A stretch of DNA of 64,000 nt from Dyadobacter fanqingshengii (GTDB taxonomy: Bacteria > Bacteroidota > Bacteroidia > Cytophagales > Spirosomataceae): positions 744,001 through 808,000 of the forward strand of contig NZ_CP098806.1 of assembly GCF_023822005.2 (NCBI RefSeq), in the 5' to 3' direction. The notes under the pieces were generated by a model that was not told where the DNA came from, did not search any database, and worked only from the letters and a program-made list of their open reading frames with translations. The number at the start of each line of letters is the position of its first letter. Position 1 is the first letter of the stretch. The position numbers were made by a program, and so were the translations under genes. This document shows positions 34,664-44,088 of this stretch, piece by piece.

Positions 34664-35074
34664 CTAGCGGTAATGGCTGACGTAGAAATCATTGATATCA
34701 TTGGCCAATTGGGTGACCTGCTCAAACGAAGCAGGCTTTTCAAAATATCCCGACGCACCGCTTGCAATCAACTTGTCAATCAGCCCGGGGTCTGTCGCTG
34801 TTGATATGGCCAGGATCGGAAGATGTTTGCACGATGGGTCTAAACGCATTGCCGTTATCACTTCCAGGCCGCTAACGCGGGGCATATTAATATCCATGAG
34901 TACCAAAGTCTGTTGCGATGGCTGCTGGCCCAAAACGCGATCCAGGAATTCGAAACCACTACTGAATTCGATGATATTCACGTTGCCCATCAGCTGATGG
35001 ACAGCCTGGCTGATAATCATCCGGTCATCGTCGTCGTCATCGACCAGGTAGATTGTTTTTTCGTCATTGAGCAT
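34664..35074 (-). CDS. Single-domain response regulator
   Basis: 136 residues, a receiver only. Acidic pocket VDDDDDDR, phosphoacceptor Asp61 in LVLMDINMPRVSG, conserved Thr/Ser in AISTATDPG and Lys in YFEKPASF. The long loop after the pocket and lack of an output domain match the Rcp1/CheY-like response regulators common in Bacteroidota. It faces the PAS kinase gene tail to tail, so it may take its phosphate, but being convergent they are not one operon. Output would be by protein binding. Confidence 0.9.
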   Translation of the reverse strand: MLNDEKTIYLVDDDDDDRMIISQAVHQLMGNVNIIEFSSGFEFLDRVLGQQPSQQTLVLMDINMPRVSGLEVITAMRLDPSCKHLPILAISTATDPGLIDKLIASGASGYFEKPASFEQVTQLANDINDFYVSHYR

Positions 35075-35340
35075 GCGCGAAGTATTTCGGTAAAAAGTAA
35101 TTAGGGTACAATATCGGGCAGCGCATTAAATCAAAAAGCTGTCGGCAGTTTCATCTTACGGTAATCAAAGCTACACAAAATCTCCGCAAGATGTAATGCT
35201 ATATATTCCATCAGCAATGCCCTTAAGTTACGAACTTAATCCAACATTGAGAATAAATTTCTCCTTCATACAACCATTAATGCAATCTCATGCCTCTTTG
35301 CCTTAAGAGAAACTGACAATCAAATAACAGAACGGTTTAC

Positions 35341-36642
35341 ATGGGAAGGTGCATTTTAGTTTTTTGTCTTTTGCTTAGTTTGCGCCCTGCGTATAGTCAG
35401 GTTGATCCGGCGGTAAAATTTAGTGAAGAGCCCATCGATACATTAATCCAGCAAAGGTTTATTGACCGGTATGAGAACGTGTTTATGACCAAGGTGCCCA
35501 CCCGTCATATGTTTAAATTAGGTTTGTCACAATATTACCAGGCAGTGCCATACCCATTAACAGACGATAAGACCTTGAATAACTTGTCCCTCCATCTTGG
35601 CTATGAGATTAAATTCCTTCCGGCGTTTTCGCTGGCATTATCAGGCCATTTCCCTCTTTATGGGGTTCGGACGCCGGTGAAAGAGTCGTTGCAAAATACG
35701 GTGATGGATGCGCAGCTCCGCTGGTTTTTAGATATGCGCCGAAGGATCAAAACCGGGAAAAGCGCGAATAATTTTAGCGGGAATTATGTTGCCCTTTTTT
35801 ATAACATGCCGGGAACATCTGCGGATGACCCAAAAGCAGGCATCAAACTGGGCTTTCAGAGACGTTTTCTGAACCACGGCTTTATGGACTTTTCACTGGC
35901 GATGTTCAAGTCCGTATTTGATTATTACTGGTACGGCCCATTGACGGGGTTGCAATTTTCAACACAAGCCAGCTTTGGGTTTGCCATTGGCGATTGGAAG
36001 AAATCAACGACCGCACCTTTCTGTGACATCTTACTTTGTGATGAATTCCAGGGCCAGCAGTGGAAGATCAGGCTTCCGGAGCTCACAGTTGGCTATTACT
36101 TAAACAGGATCAGGGCAGGCGTGGCCTTCGAGCGAAAGATCAAAACCTCGCCCTGGACTATCAACGTGCAGCTGGATGCAGCCATGAATAATGGATTCAA
36201 TAATCTTAGATATGACCACGAAGTGATGATAGGCTATGACAGTGAAGATCGCGCCATTATGAAGGTCTATCCTTATGCCAATGTATATTCCAGGGAAAAA
36301 ATCGTAATTCTTTCCGTTCAACCCAGATATTATTTTTTGCAAAAACGCCAGCAGCTTAATGGCAAAGGCGGGAACGGACTTTCAGGCTGGTATGCCGGCT
36401 TGCACGCCGAGTATAACTATTATAAAGGCAAGCATAGTGGCTGGGCTATTCCAGGTGGGGACTTAATGAGCGAAACAAACATCATCCAGGCAGGACCGCT
36501 GGTTGGTTTTCAGCTTCGGGTATTTCGGCGCGGCTACCTGGACTTGAACACTTCCTACAATTACAAAGACCAATTGAAAAGTAATCAAACTTCTTTTGGG
36601 TTTAGAACAAACATTGGCATAGGGCTGGCACTAGGACGTTAA
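35341..36642 (+). CDS. Exported protein of unknown function, probable outer membrane barrel
   Basis: 433 residues with a signal peptide (MGRCILVFCLLLSLRPAYSQ). I do not recognise a named family. The body alternates hydrophobic and polar residues in many short strands rich in Tyr, Phe and Gly (for example FSLALSGHFPLYGV, GIKLGFQRRFLNHGFMDFSLAMF, GYLDLNTSYNYKD, FGFRTNIGIGLALGR), as in outer membrane beta-barrels. The C-terminus is basic rather than aromatic. It stands alone, convergent with the amidohydrolase gene, with 266 bp upstream that show no clear operator. Confidence 0.65.
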   Translation: MGRCILVFCLLLSLRPAYSQVDPAVKFSEEPIDTLIQQRFIDRYENVFMTKVPTRHMFKLGLSQYYQAVPYPLTDDKTLNNLSLHLGYEIKFLPAFSLALSGHFPLYGVRTPVKESLQNTVMDAQLRWFLDMRRRIKTGKSANNFSGNYVALFYNMPGTSADDPKAGIKLGFQRRFLNHGFMDFSLAMFKSVFDYYWYGPLTGLQFSTQASFGFAIGDWKKSTTAPFCDILLCDEFQGQQWKIRLPELTVGYYLNRIRAGVAFERKIKTSPWTINVQLDAAMNNGFNNLRYDHEVMIGYDSEDRAIMKVYPYANVYSREKIVILSVQPRYYFLQKRQQLNGKGGNGLSGWYAGLHAEYNYYKGKHSGWAIPGGDLMSETNIIQAGPLVGFQLRVFRRGYLDLNTSYNYKDQLKSNQTSFGFRTNIGIGLALGR

Positions 36643-36666
36643 AACATATTGCTGAATGGCTTGCCG

Positions 36667-37902
36667 TCAAATTTTAATCCCAAAGATCCGCTCTGCGTTG
36701 CTATGCGCTACTTTTACCCGCTCCTGATCGGACAGAGGTGCAGATTCTATAAATGCAACGGCCGGTGCTGTGGGTTGAAAAGGATAATCGATTGCCCACA
36801 TGACGGAATCAATTCCCAGCTTATCGATGCAGAATCGAAGGGCGAGGGGATCTTCAACCCCGCTTGTGGTTATTGAAAAATTACGTTTAAAATATTCGCT
36901 GGGTTTAAGCTGATTACCCCGACCGGCGCGTGCGCCCGGCGCGCCCATGAAGTCAAGCCGCCATAGCCAGAAAGGTAAGGCCTCACCCATATGCCCCAGT
37001 ACAATTTGTAGTTTTGGGAACCGATCCAATACGCCGCTAAGCATTAAACGCAACGCATGCGTGCCAGCTTCAATACCGTATCCCCAGATTGCTCCTTCCA
37101 GTCGGTAATCCTGAAATGGCGCTGCCATACCATCAGACGGGGCCCGGGGGTGGATGTAAAGCGGTGCGCCCAAAGCTTCGGCAGCTTCCAGGATAGGCCA
37201 GAAACGTTGCTCATCCAGATACCCGTTTCCTGTATGCGAATTGACCAGGAAACCATTCAATTTAAGCGAATTTATGGATCGCTCCATTTCCCTGGCGGCT
37301 TGTTTCGGATCCTGAGGTGCAAAACAGGCAAGCCCTGCAAAACGTGCTGGATGGCGCCGAATGGCCTCACTTAGCTGGTCATTGGAAAGCTGGGCAAGGG
37401 CAACAGCCTGGTCCGCTTCAAAAAGCTGGACACCAGGTAAGCTTAAAGAAAGCACCTGCATGTCTACGCCGGAAGCATCCATACTAGCCAGGCGCCCTTG
37501 ATCCAGATCCAGCAGGTTAGGAAGCAGTAACCGCGCTCCGGCATCGCGGTTGGAAACCGGAGGCGGTACGTTTGTCGGGCCTTGGGCAACTGTCGCGGCG
37601 GGACTATCAAACACCGTAGTCAGCAATTTATAATCCAGATTGGACCCGCCTTTTTGCACAAGATTGCGTATTGCGAGGGCGACTTCGGGTATCATGAATG
37701 CTTCTTCCGTCGCAATTTTTCTAACTCGCTTCGTAGTGGCAGACTGCTTAATATCGTTTTGCTGGTCCTGTGCAATTACAGCCTGCCCTGGCCAGGCGGC
37801 AATGCCCGCTAATGCTGAGAGCTGGGCCAGTGCTGCACGGCGGTTGACCGGACCAATGTTATTTGTAACCTTATCAATGTGATTAGTCTTGCGTGCACAC
37901 AT
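36667..37902 (-). CDS. Tat-exported amidohydrolase, aromatic-acid decarboxylase type
   Basis: About 411 residues from the ATG at 37902; the frame extends 19 codons further but without a better start. A twin-Arg signal (NRRAALAQLSALAG) precedes the enzyme. It belongs to the ACMSD-like amidohydrolase_2 family. Metal-site blocks: IATEEAFMIPE near the N-terminus, LYIHPRAP, LGHMGEALPFW and MWAIDYPF with the metal Asp. The EEAF form, with Ala where many relatives have His, is as I recall that of 2,3-dihydroxybenzoate and 5-carboxyvanillate decarboxylases. So non-oxidative decarboxylation of an aromatic acid, outside the cytoplasm, is the best guess. It lies downstream of and on the same strand as the hybrid regulator (134-bp gap). 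Confidence 0.8.
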   Translation of the reverse strand: MCARKTNHIDKVTNNIGPVNRRAALAQLSALAGIAAWPGQAVIAQDQQNDIKQSATTKRVRKIATEEAFMIPEVALAIRNLVQKGGSNLDYKLLTTVFDSPAATVAQGPTNVPPPVSNRDAGARLLLPNLLDLDQGRLASMDASGVDMQVLSLSLPGVQLFEADQAVALAQLSNDQLSEAIRRHPARFAGLACFAPQDPKQAAREMERSINSLKLNGFLVNSHTGNGYLDEQRFWPILEAAEALGAPLYIHPRAPSDGMAAPFQDYRLEGAIWGYGIEAGTHALRLMLSGVLDRFPKLQIVLGHMGEALPFWLWRLDFMGAPGARAGRGNQLKPSEYFKRNFSITTSGVEDPLALRFCIDKLGIDSVMWAIDYPFQPTAPAVAFIESAPLSDQERVKVAHSNAERIFGIKI

Positions 37903-38036
37903 GGTTTGTTTCGTTTGCTTGGTTGCTAAATTTGATTTATTGGCCAAACATATGCACACGCTGCGCTAAGTCTTAGCACAAACGGACCGCGGTTCAGCTA
38001 GAATGAACCATGGTCAGATTTTGTAGGTAAAAGGAA

Positions 38037-41000
38037 TTATTTTGCTAATGCATGAAGGCGCACATACTCGGTTGGCGTTTGACCGAATTCTTCACGGAAA
38101 CATTTGGTGAAATAATTAGGGCTGGTAAATCCCACCATAAAGGCAATTTCGCTGACATTACCATGCTTTTGGCTCAGCAAACTGGCGGCGCGCTTCAAGC
38201 GGAATGACCGGATAAGCTCATTGGCCGATTGCCCCAGCAATGCTGTTAGTTTACGATGCAGGTGGGTCTGGCTCATACCCATTTCCTGACAAAAAGAATT
38301 CAAATCGAACTCGGCATTGGACAGGTTTTTTTCCAGCAAGGCAAAAACGCTTTGCAGAAATTTCTCGTCTATTGACGTAACAGTTAACTCTGACGGATGC
38401 AGCACAAGCTGTTTACTGAACCTTTCCCTCAATTTTCTTCTGCCATCCAAAAGGTTTTTTACCCGAATCACCAGCTCCTGACGGACAAACGGCTTGGTCA
38501 GATACTCGTCGGCCCCGGTTTCTAACCCAGCCAGTTTACTTTGCGTACCGGTTTTGGCAGTCAATAGTACGACAGGGATATGACTGGTGCGTTCATCCGT
38601 TTTTAAGCGGCGGCATAATTCAACTCCGTTAGTCCCGGGCATCATAATGTCGCTGATAATCAAATCAGGCAAGTGCTTGACCGCGCAGTTGAATCCATCA
38701 TTGCCATTATCAGCTGCCAGCGTCTGGTAGGCTGGCGAGAAACAATCCACCAGGAAGTTTCGCAAATCGGCGTTGTCTTCAATGATCAATAACTGAGCCT
38801 TTCCTCCAGCTGATTCTGATTTGGCTTCCTGAATGAGTGAAATGGAAGAATGCGTGAATGTAAAAGGGACTGTTTTACCAGTTTCCTGTTCCTGGTTAAT
38901 GATGGAAAATGGCAATCCTAATGTAAAAGTAGCTCCTTCCCCTTCAGCGCTTTCAACGCTTATGGTTCCTCCCAGAAATTCTACCAGCTCTTTCACCAGT
39001 GCAAGCCCAATCCCGGTGCCTCCATAACTGCGGGTCATGGAACGATCGGCCTGGAAAAAACGGTCAAAAATATGGGGAAGCTGGTGGCTGGGAATCCCAA
39101 TCCCTGTATCCTGAATTGTGATCCGCAAACTGAGTGTGTTATACTGAATATCCGCTGCAATAGCCGAAAACTGCACCTGGCCTCCCGCGGGCGTAAACTT
39201 CGCTGCGTTGCTCAGCAGGTTGGACAGGATTCGGGTAAGTTTGTCCTGATCTGCTTGTACCCGAACAGGTTGCATAGGAAATGTAAAACGATAGATTATA
39301 CCGCGACTCTCAAATAAAGCGATAAATGATCCGGCTAACTCTTTTAAAAAGCTATTCAGATCAGTAGCCTGATGGTTTAACGTCAGCTTGCCCGCTTCTA
39401 ATTTAGAAAGGTCAAGCAGTTGGTTGATCATATCAAGCAGTTGGTCAGACTGGCGATCAATAAGCTGGTAATCTGCATCATGCGCGGTTACAGGCGCTGA
39501 TTGTAATTTACTGATCGTCCCTTTGATCAATGCCAGCGGTGTCCGGAACTCATGAGACAGATTGGTGAAAAAATCGGATTTAAGTGTATCAATCTCCTGC
39601 AATTTTTCAGCAGCAAGCCGTTCAAATCTCAACTGGGTCCGAAGCCGTTCCCTTTTTATCAGCTGCTGTCGGGCCAGCCAGATCAACGCGAGCATTAGCG
39701 CCGCGTACAGCGCATAGGCCCACCCGGTTTTCCACCACGGCGGATGAACGATCACCCGAAGCGACGTGCCGGTTTGGTTCCAAATTCCATCATTATTGGA
39801 ACCCTTTACGCGAAAAGTGTAAGAGCCCGGTCGCAGGTCCGTGTAGCGGGCAAAGCGATGGTTGCCAGTAAAAATCCATTCCTTATCCAGTCCTACTAAT
39901 TGAAAAGCATATTGGTTTTTTTCAGGTGCATCGTAGTTCAGGGATACGAATTCGAAGGAGACGAAGTTTTGATTATGTGGTAACTCAAGGGCGCCTGCCG
40001 GAATGGGCTGCCGTTTCTCTTGAACTGTCAGTCCTGTCAGGTGAATCGGAGGAATAACAGTGTTTTTCAATATCTGCGCAGCTTCAAAATCAACAGCTCC
40101 ATTGATTGTGCCAAATAACAATTTCCCCTGCCTGCTATGCACGCTGCCCAGATTACATTCGTTGTCAGGAAGCCCGTCCCGGACATCAAAATTCCGAAAC
40201 TGCCGGGTAGAAGGATTGAATTGGCTGATGCCATGGCCTGTACCCAGCCATAGGCTTCCCAGATTATCCGGAGCAATGCTAACCACCTGGTTCGAGGGCA
40301 GTCCGTTATTTATTGTATAATGAGAAAACTTATTGGTAACAGGATCAAAGCGGTTTAACCCGCCGTGATTGGTGCCGACCCAAAGAATACCTTCTTTATC
40401 CTCGTGAAGTGCACGCACCCAGTTATCGGTCAATGTGCCCGATGATTGCGCTTGATTGGCCTGATAATACGTAAAGTTTCCGGTTGCCGGATCCAGCTTG
40501 TTGAGCCCCTGAGCCGTGGCAATCCAGATATTTCCTGTTCGGCTTACCATTATATCCAGAATCAAAAAGTGGCTCAATGTGCGGTTCGACGTCATGGCAG
40601 CTTCACTTTTTGGTTGTAACACATCGCGGGTGTAATAATAGATTTGCCCCGTTATTGGGTTCAAACGACCAATGGCTCCTTTTAAACCAACCGATCCACC
40701 TATCCAAAGGTTGCCATCCCGATCTTCGTCCATGCACATAACAGGAACCTGCGTAGTATAGCGTTTGAATGTTCCGCTCTCCCGATCGAGCTGGTGCAAT
40801 GCTTCCTTGGTACTGACCCACACCTGGTCGGCATGGTCCTCAAAAAGTGTTGAAACTCCCTCACTTGACAAACTTAACGGGTCTTTTGAATTTGCCCGGA
40901 TATGTTGCAGTTTCCCCGTAGCAGTCTCGACACGGTAAAGTCCCTTTTGCAAACTACCCAGCCATGTTGTCCCCGTGTGATCTTGCAGCACGGCCTGGAA

Positions 41001-42149
41001 ATTATACTCTGGCAGCCGGACCGGAGAGGGCGGTAGGTGCGTTGGATAAGTACGGAAAGCCTTTGGTTTTGCCCCAAGTTGATTAATCCCATTGTCGGTG
41101 CCAATCCAAACGGTTCCGGTCCGGTCCCGAAAAATGGCCCGCACATCATTGCTGCTCAAACTTCCAGGCTGCGTGGGGTCAGATTGATAGGTAATGAGCT
41201 CATTCGTCTTGGTATTGATCTGTTGCAAACCTTTCGGTGAAGAGATCCACACAAACCCGGCACTATCTTCGAAAATGCCACTTTCATAAATGGTTTGGTA
41301 TACCAGCCCTTTGGGATTATAAGCGATCGGGGTAAGCATATCACCGGCAATTTTCACCCGAAATAAGCCATTCCCCTCCGTCCCGATCCACAGCTCACCT
41401 GATTTATCCAGTAAAAAAGCATAAGGGCTCACGGGTTTATCTGCCTGATAAGGCAATGCGAATTGCCGTCCGCTTGCAGCTCTTCGCCAAATGTTCGGAT
41501 TGTGGGTAAGTTTAGGAAGGTTAATGCGGATTGGAGTAAAAAGGCCTGTTCGCGGATCGAACCGGAAGAGCTGGCCCCTGGACTTTACCTCCACAATGAG
41601 GTCACCGCGGGTATCCTGTCCAATGATGTGGTTCACGCGTTCCATCGGATACTGCGTAAAATTTTTGGTTTCAGGCTCAAAGCGCAGTAGTCCCAATGGC
41701 GTGCCCAGCCATAAAATGCCCTGCCGATCTTCAAAAAGATTAAAGTGGACGTTCCAGTAATATGAAAGTGCGGGATGCTGATTGTATGCAGTTACATGGC
41801 CGGTGCGCTTGTCGACCTGGTGTAGTCCTCCACCCATCGTTACCACCCAAATACGGCCCTTTCGGTCTTCGTGAACATCCGTGATAATGGTATGCTGCAA
41901 TGTTTTGTTCCCAGCGGCAGGGTCAAACTGAAAAGCCGTGAATTGGTAACCGTCAAACTTGTTCAGGCCGTCCGCGGTGCCAAACCACATAAAGCCTTCC
42001 CGATCCTGACAAATGGCACTGATAAAATTATTAGAAAGCCCGTCCACGGTAGACAGGTGCTCGGATCGGAAGGGATTTGACTGGGCAAACATCCCGCCCG
42101 AGCATAACAGTAGCAACAATACCAACCAGAAATACATCAACTTGTTCAT
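38037..42149 (-). CDS. Hybrid two-component system regulator (sensor propeller, kinase, receiver, AraC)
   Basis: 1370 residues. Signal peptide/anchor at the N-terminus (MYFWLVLLLLLCSGGMFAQ); ~25-690 two Reg_prop-type periplasmic propellers with repeated blades of the form DRxGxxWxGTxxGL; Y_Y_Y domain ~700-770; transmembrane segment ~790-810; HisKA with NLSHEFRTPLALIKG; HATPase with GGTGIGLALVKELVEFLGG; receiver with LIISDIMMPGTNG; C-terminal AraC HTH with EIAFMVGFTSPNYFTKCFREEFGQTPTEY. HTCS proteins sense glycan fragments in the periplasm and switch on nearby utilisation genes. No SusCD pair or glycoside hydrolase is adjacent here, so its target is unclear; the amidohydrolase next door is one candidate. 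Confidence 0.95.
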   Translation of the reverse strand: MNKLMYFWLVLLLLLCSGGMFAQSNPFRSEHLSTVDGLSNNFISAICQDREGFMWFGTADGLNKFDGYQFTAFQFDPAAGNKTLQHTIITDVHEDRKGRIWVVTMGGGLHQVDKRTGHVTAYNQHPALSYYWNVHFNLFEDRQGILWLGTPLGLLRFEPETKNFTQYPMERVNHIIGQDTRGDLIVEVKSRGQLFRFDPRTGLFTPIRINLPKLTHNPNIWRRAASGRQFALPYQADKPVSPYAFLLDKSGELWIGTEGNGLFRVKIAGDMLTPIAYNPKGLVYQTIYESGIFEDSAGFVWISSPKGLQQINTKTNELITYQSDPTQPGSLSSNDVRAIFRDRTGTVWIGTDNGINQLGAKPKAFRTYPTHLPPSPVRLPEYNFQAVLQDHTGTTWLGSLQKGLYRVETATGKLQHIRANSKDPLSLSSEGVSTLFEDHADQVWVSTKEALHQLDRESGTFKRYTTQVPVMCMDEDRDGNLWIGGSVGLKGAIGRLNPITGQIYYYTRDVLQPKSEAAMTSNRTLSHFLILDIMVSRTGNIWIATAQGLNKLDPATGNFTYYQANQAQSSGTLTDNWVRALHEDKEGILWVGTNHGGLNRFDPVTNKFSHYTINNGLPSNQVVSIAPDNLGSLWLGTGHGISQFNPSTRQFRNFDVRDGLPDNECNLGSVHSRQGKLLFGTINGAVDFEAAQILKNTVIPPIHLTGLTVQEKRQPIPAGALELPHNQNFVSFEFVSLNYDAPEKNQYAFQLVGLDKEWIFTGNHRFARYTDLRPGSYTFRVKGSNNDGIWNQTGTSLRVIVHPPWWKTGWAYALYAALMLALIWLARQQLIKRERLRTQLRFERLAAEKLQEIDTLKSDFFTNLSHEFRTPLALIKGTISKLQSAPVTAHDADYQLIDRQSDQLLDMINQLLDLSKLEAGKLTLNHQATDLNSFLKELAGSFIALFESRGIIYRFTFPMQPVRVQADQDKLTRILSNLLSNAAKFTPAGGQVQFSAIAADIQYNTLSLRITIQDTGIGIPSHQLPHIFDRFFQADRSMTRSYGGTGIGLALVKELVEFLGGTISVESAEGEGATFTLGLPFSIINQEQETGKTVPFTFTHSSISLIQEAKSESAGGKAQLLIIEDNADLRNFLVDCFSPAYQTLAADNGNDGFNCAVKHLPDLIISDIMMPGTNGVELCRRLKTDERTSHIPVVLLTAKTGTQSKLAGLETGADEYLTKPFVRQELVIRVKNLLDGRRKLRERFSKQLVLHPSELTVTSIDEKFLQSVFALLEKNLSNAEFDLNSFCQEMGMSQTHLHRKLTALLGQSANELIRSFRLKRAASLLSQKHGNVSEIAFMVGFTSPNYFTKCFREEFGQTPTEYVRLHALAK

Positions 42150-42279
42150 GGGAACCTGGATTTATTGCTTTTGACAATCCCTTAGTTATGAATAAGTTAA
42201 TAATACTTCGTGAATACAAGGTAAAAATTTTAAGTAGCAACGGGGATTTGCTTAAAATCATAAATGCCCCGTTACTTTG

Positions 42280-42312
42280 AGCTGCAAGAATCAGACTTCT
42301 TGCAGCTTTTTA
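42280..42312 (+). terminator. Intrinsic terminator, plus orientation, with no plus-strand gene
   Basis: 11-bp stem (AGCTGCAAGAA / TTCTTGCAGCT), loop TCAGAC, then TTTT on the plus strand. Both flanking genes are on the minus strand. It may still slow minus-strand transcription after the propeller lipoprotein gene, or it may end an unannotated plus-strand transcript from the HTCS promoter side. Confidence 0.6.
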
Positions 42313-42338
42313 TGTTGCTCAATAAAACACCGTTCAGA

Positions 42339-43829
42339 TCAAATCTGATAAAATTTCACGGTTCCATCCCCCTCATTACTTGTGATCAGTAAGCCTTTAC
42401 TATTTGGACTTTTCTCCGGTGCAATGAAAAGAACACCTTCCGGGGCATCACCGGTTTTGATCATTTGAAGAAACGTAGGAGCCGTTGGATTGCTAACGTC
42501 GTATACGGCAATAGCATCTACGCGTTCAAGCGCAATGAAAGCTACGGGTTTGTTACCAATCATCCCAATCGTTACACCTTCCGGTTCAACACCTTTATCG
42601 TCCGAGCGGTCATCGTCGTAAATGCCTGCCTTAATTGCTTCGTCTTCCAGCATGCTTCCTGAATCAAATACCAATTGACCGCTGGCAGCATTGAAAATGC
42701 TGAAACCACGGCCACCGAAGCCATAAAGCACATCGTAGTCGCCATCATTGTCGATATCACCGCGTGTACTGGTCACACGCAGGCGACCCAGATTTTCGGG
42801 TTTTTGCAATGTAGCAGCATCAGGAAAAGCGGTTGCGTCTAGAATAAGTGCAGTGACCCTTTTTTGTTCGTCAAAAGCAGTATACTCACGGGCATCGCCT
42901 TCATTTGCCGTGATCAGATAGTCTGAACCATTCACGCTGAAAGGCGCAATGGCATCCGGCAAGTAAAACGATTTCACAGGCCACGTTGCCAGAGCCGTTT
43001 TACTGTCTTTATCGCTGGCATCCATTGCATTCACCAGCTTGCTGATGTCCTTGGTGCCCAGCGGGTGCAGTTTAAGAATTGTTCCCGAAGTCAGATCCAG
43101 CTCCGCGATCCCGTTGTTTTCCTGAAGCGTTACAAATGCTTTTTTAGAATCACTTGAAATGGCTACATATTCAGGTTCAATGTCTTGTGCGAAACTCGCA
43201 CCCGGACCGTAAACCCGGAAGCCGTTAGCAGCCAACTGGTCATAGGATGAAGCGAATGAGCCAAACGACAATGTTTTTACACTATAATTGTCGGTAACAT
43301 TGATGACAGAAACAGATCCGTCAGGATCAACTGTGTAGTCCGCATTGGGCTCACCTTCATTAGCCGTTACAATGTATTTTCCATCCGGGCTGAAAGTGAC
43401 CATATCCGGCAGTGCGCCTACGGAAACTTGCTTTATCGTTGCCAATGTAGTTGTATTTATCACGATCACACTTCCATTGGCCTGTTTGTTGGATGCTTCC
43501 AACGCTATGGCCAGTTTGCCATCTGAAACGGCAACACTGTTCGCAACGCCTCCCAGAGAGGAAATGTCAATGGATTGCAATTTGGATATGGTCGGAAATG
43601 CGGAAAGATCCATTACGTCCACCTTTGCGGTGGATTCATTATTTACAGTGAAAAGCCTGCGTGATGCAGGGTCATAGGCTGAAATTTCGGAAGCAGCGGT
43701 TCCTCCCAGGTCAATGGAAGCTGCTTCTTTAAAAGATACGGGTGTTTGTGGCTCTTGCGGAAAATGGTCGGTGCAGCTATGCAAGGCTAATGACAGCAAT
43801 GTCAATGCGAGTAAAGGTTTGTTTTTCAT
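42339..43829 (-). CDS. Choice-of-anchor-I family beta-propeller lipoprotein
   Basis: About 496 residues from the ATG at 43829 (MKNKPLLALTLLSLALHSC), where the Cys is a lipobox; an upstream start would bury the signal. The body is a YVTN-like propeller with NSVAVSDGKLAIALEA, VTFSPDGKYIVTANEGEP, PEYVAISSDSKKAFVTLQENN and GVEPEGVTIGMIGNKPVAFIALER, the pattern of choice-of-anchor-I proteins, which are often found beside or fused to extracellular phosphatases and esterases. No catalytic motif. Probably surface exposed; ligand unknown. It is divergent from the coiled-coil/barrel gene. Confidence 0.82.
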   Translation of the reverse strand: MKNKPLLALTLLSLALHSCTDHFPQEPQTPVSFKEAASIDLGGTAASEISAYDPASRRLFTVNNESTAKVDVMDLSAFPTISKLQSIDISSLGGVANSVAVSDGKLAIALEASNKQANGSVIVINTTTLATIKQVSVGALPDMVTFSPDGKYIVTANEGEPNADYTVDPDGSVSVINVTDNYSVKTLSFGSFASSYDQLAANGFRVYGPGASFAQDIEPEYVAISSDSKKAFVTLQENNGIAELDLTSGTILKLHPLGTKDISKLVNAMDASDKDSKTALATWPVKSFYLPDAIAPFSVNGSDYLITANEGDAREYTAFDEQKRVTALILDATAFPDAATLQKPENLGRLRVTSTRGDIDNDGDYDVLYGFGGRGFSIFNAASGQLVFDSGSMLEDEAIKAGIYDDDRSDDKGVEPEGVTIGMIGNKPVAFIALERVDAIAVYDVSNPTAPTFLQMIKTGDAPEGVLFIAPEKSPNSKGLLITSNEGDGTVKFYQI

Positions 43830-44088
43830 CTTATTGTTTTGAATGATAAAAGACAAAAATAGATACCGGCAAACCCGTAGCAGATCGATTTGCAAAGCTT
43901 AACAATTTGATAATTAAAGATTTTGTTTCACTTGCGGGCACGACAATTTCTAGCCACCATCCCGTACAGGCTTAACAGGTCCGAAGAAAGGGGCTGTGAC
44001 AATAGCGACCGCGATGGGGGCGAAGAAGGCTGAGCCAAGGCTTATGCGAGTGAGGAATATTGAATTTCATCAACAAAATCAAAAATCA

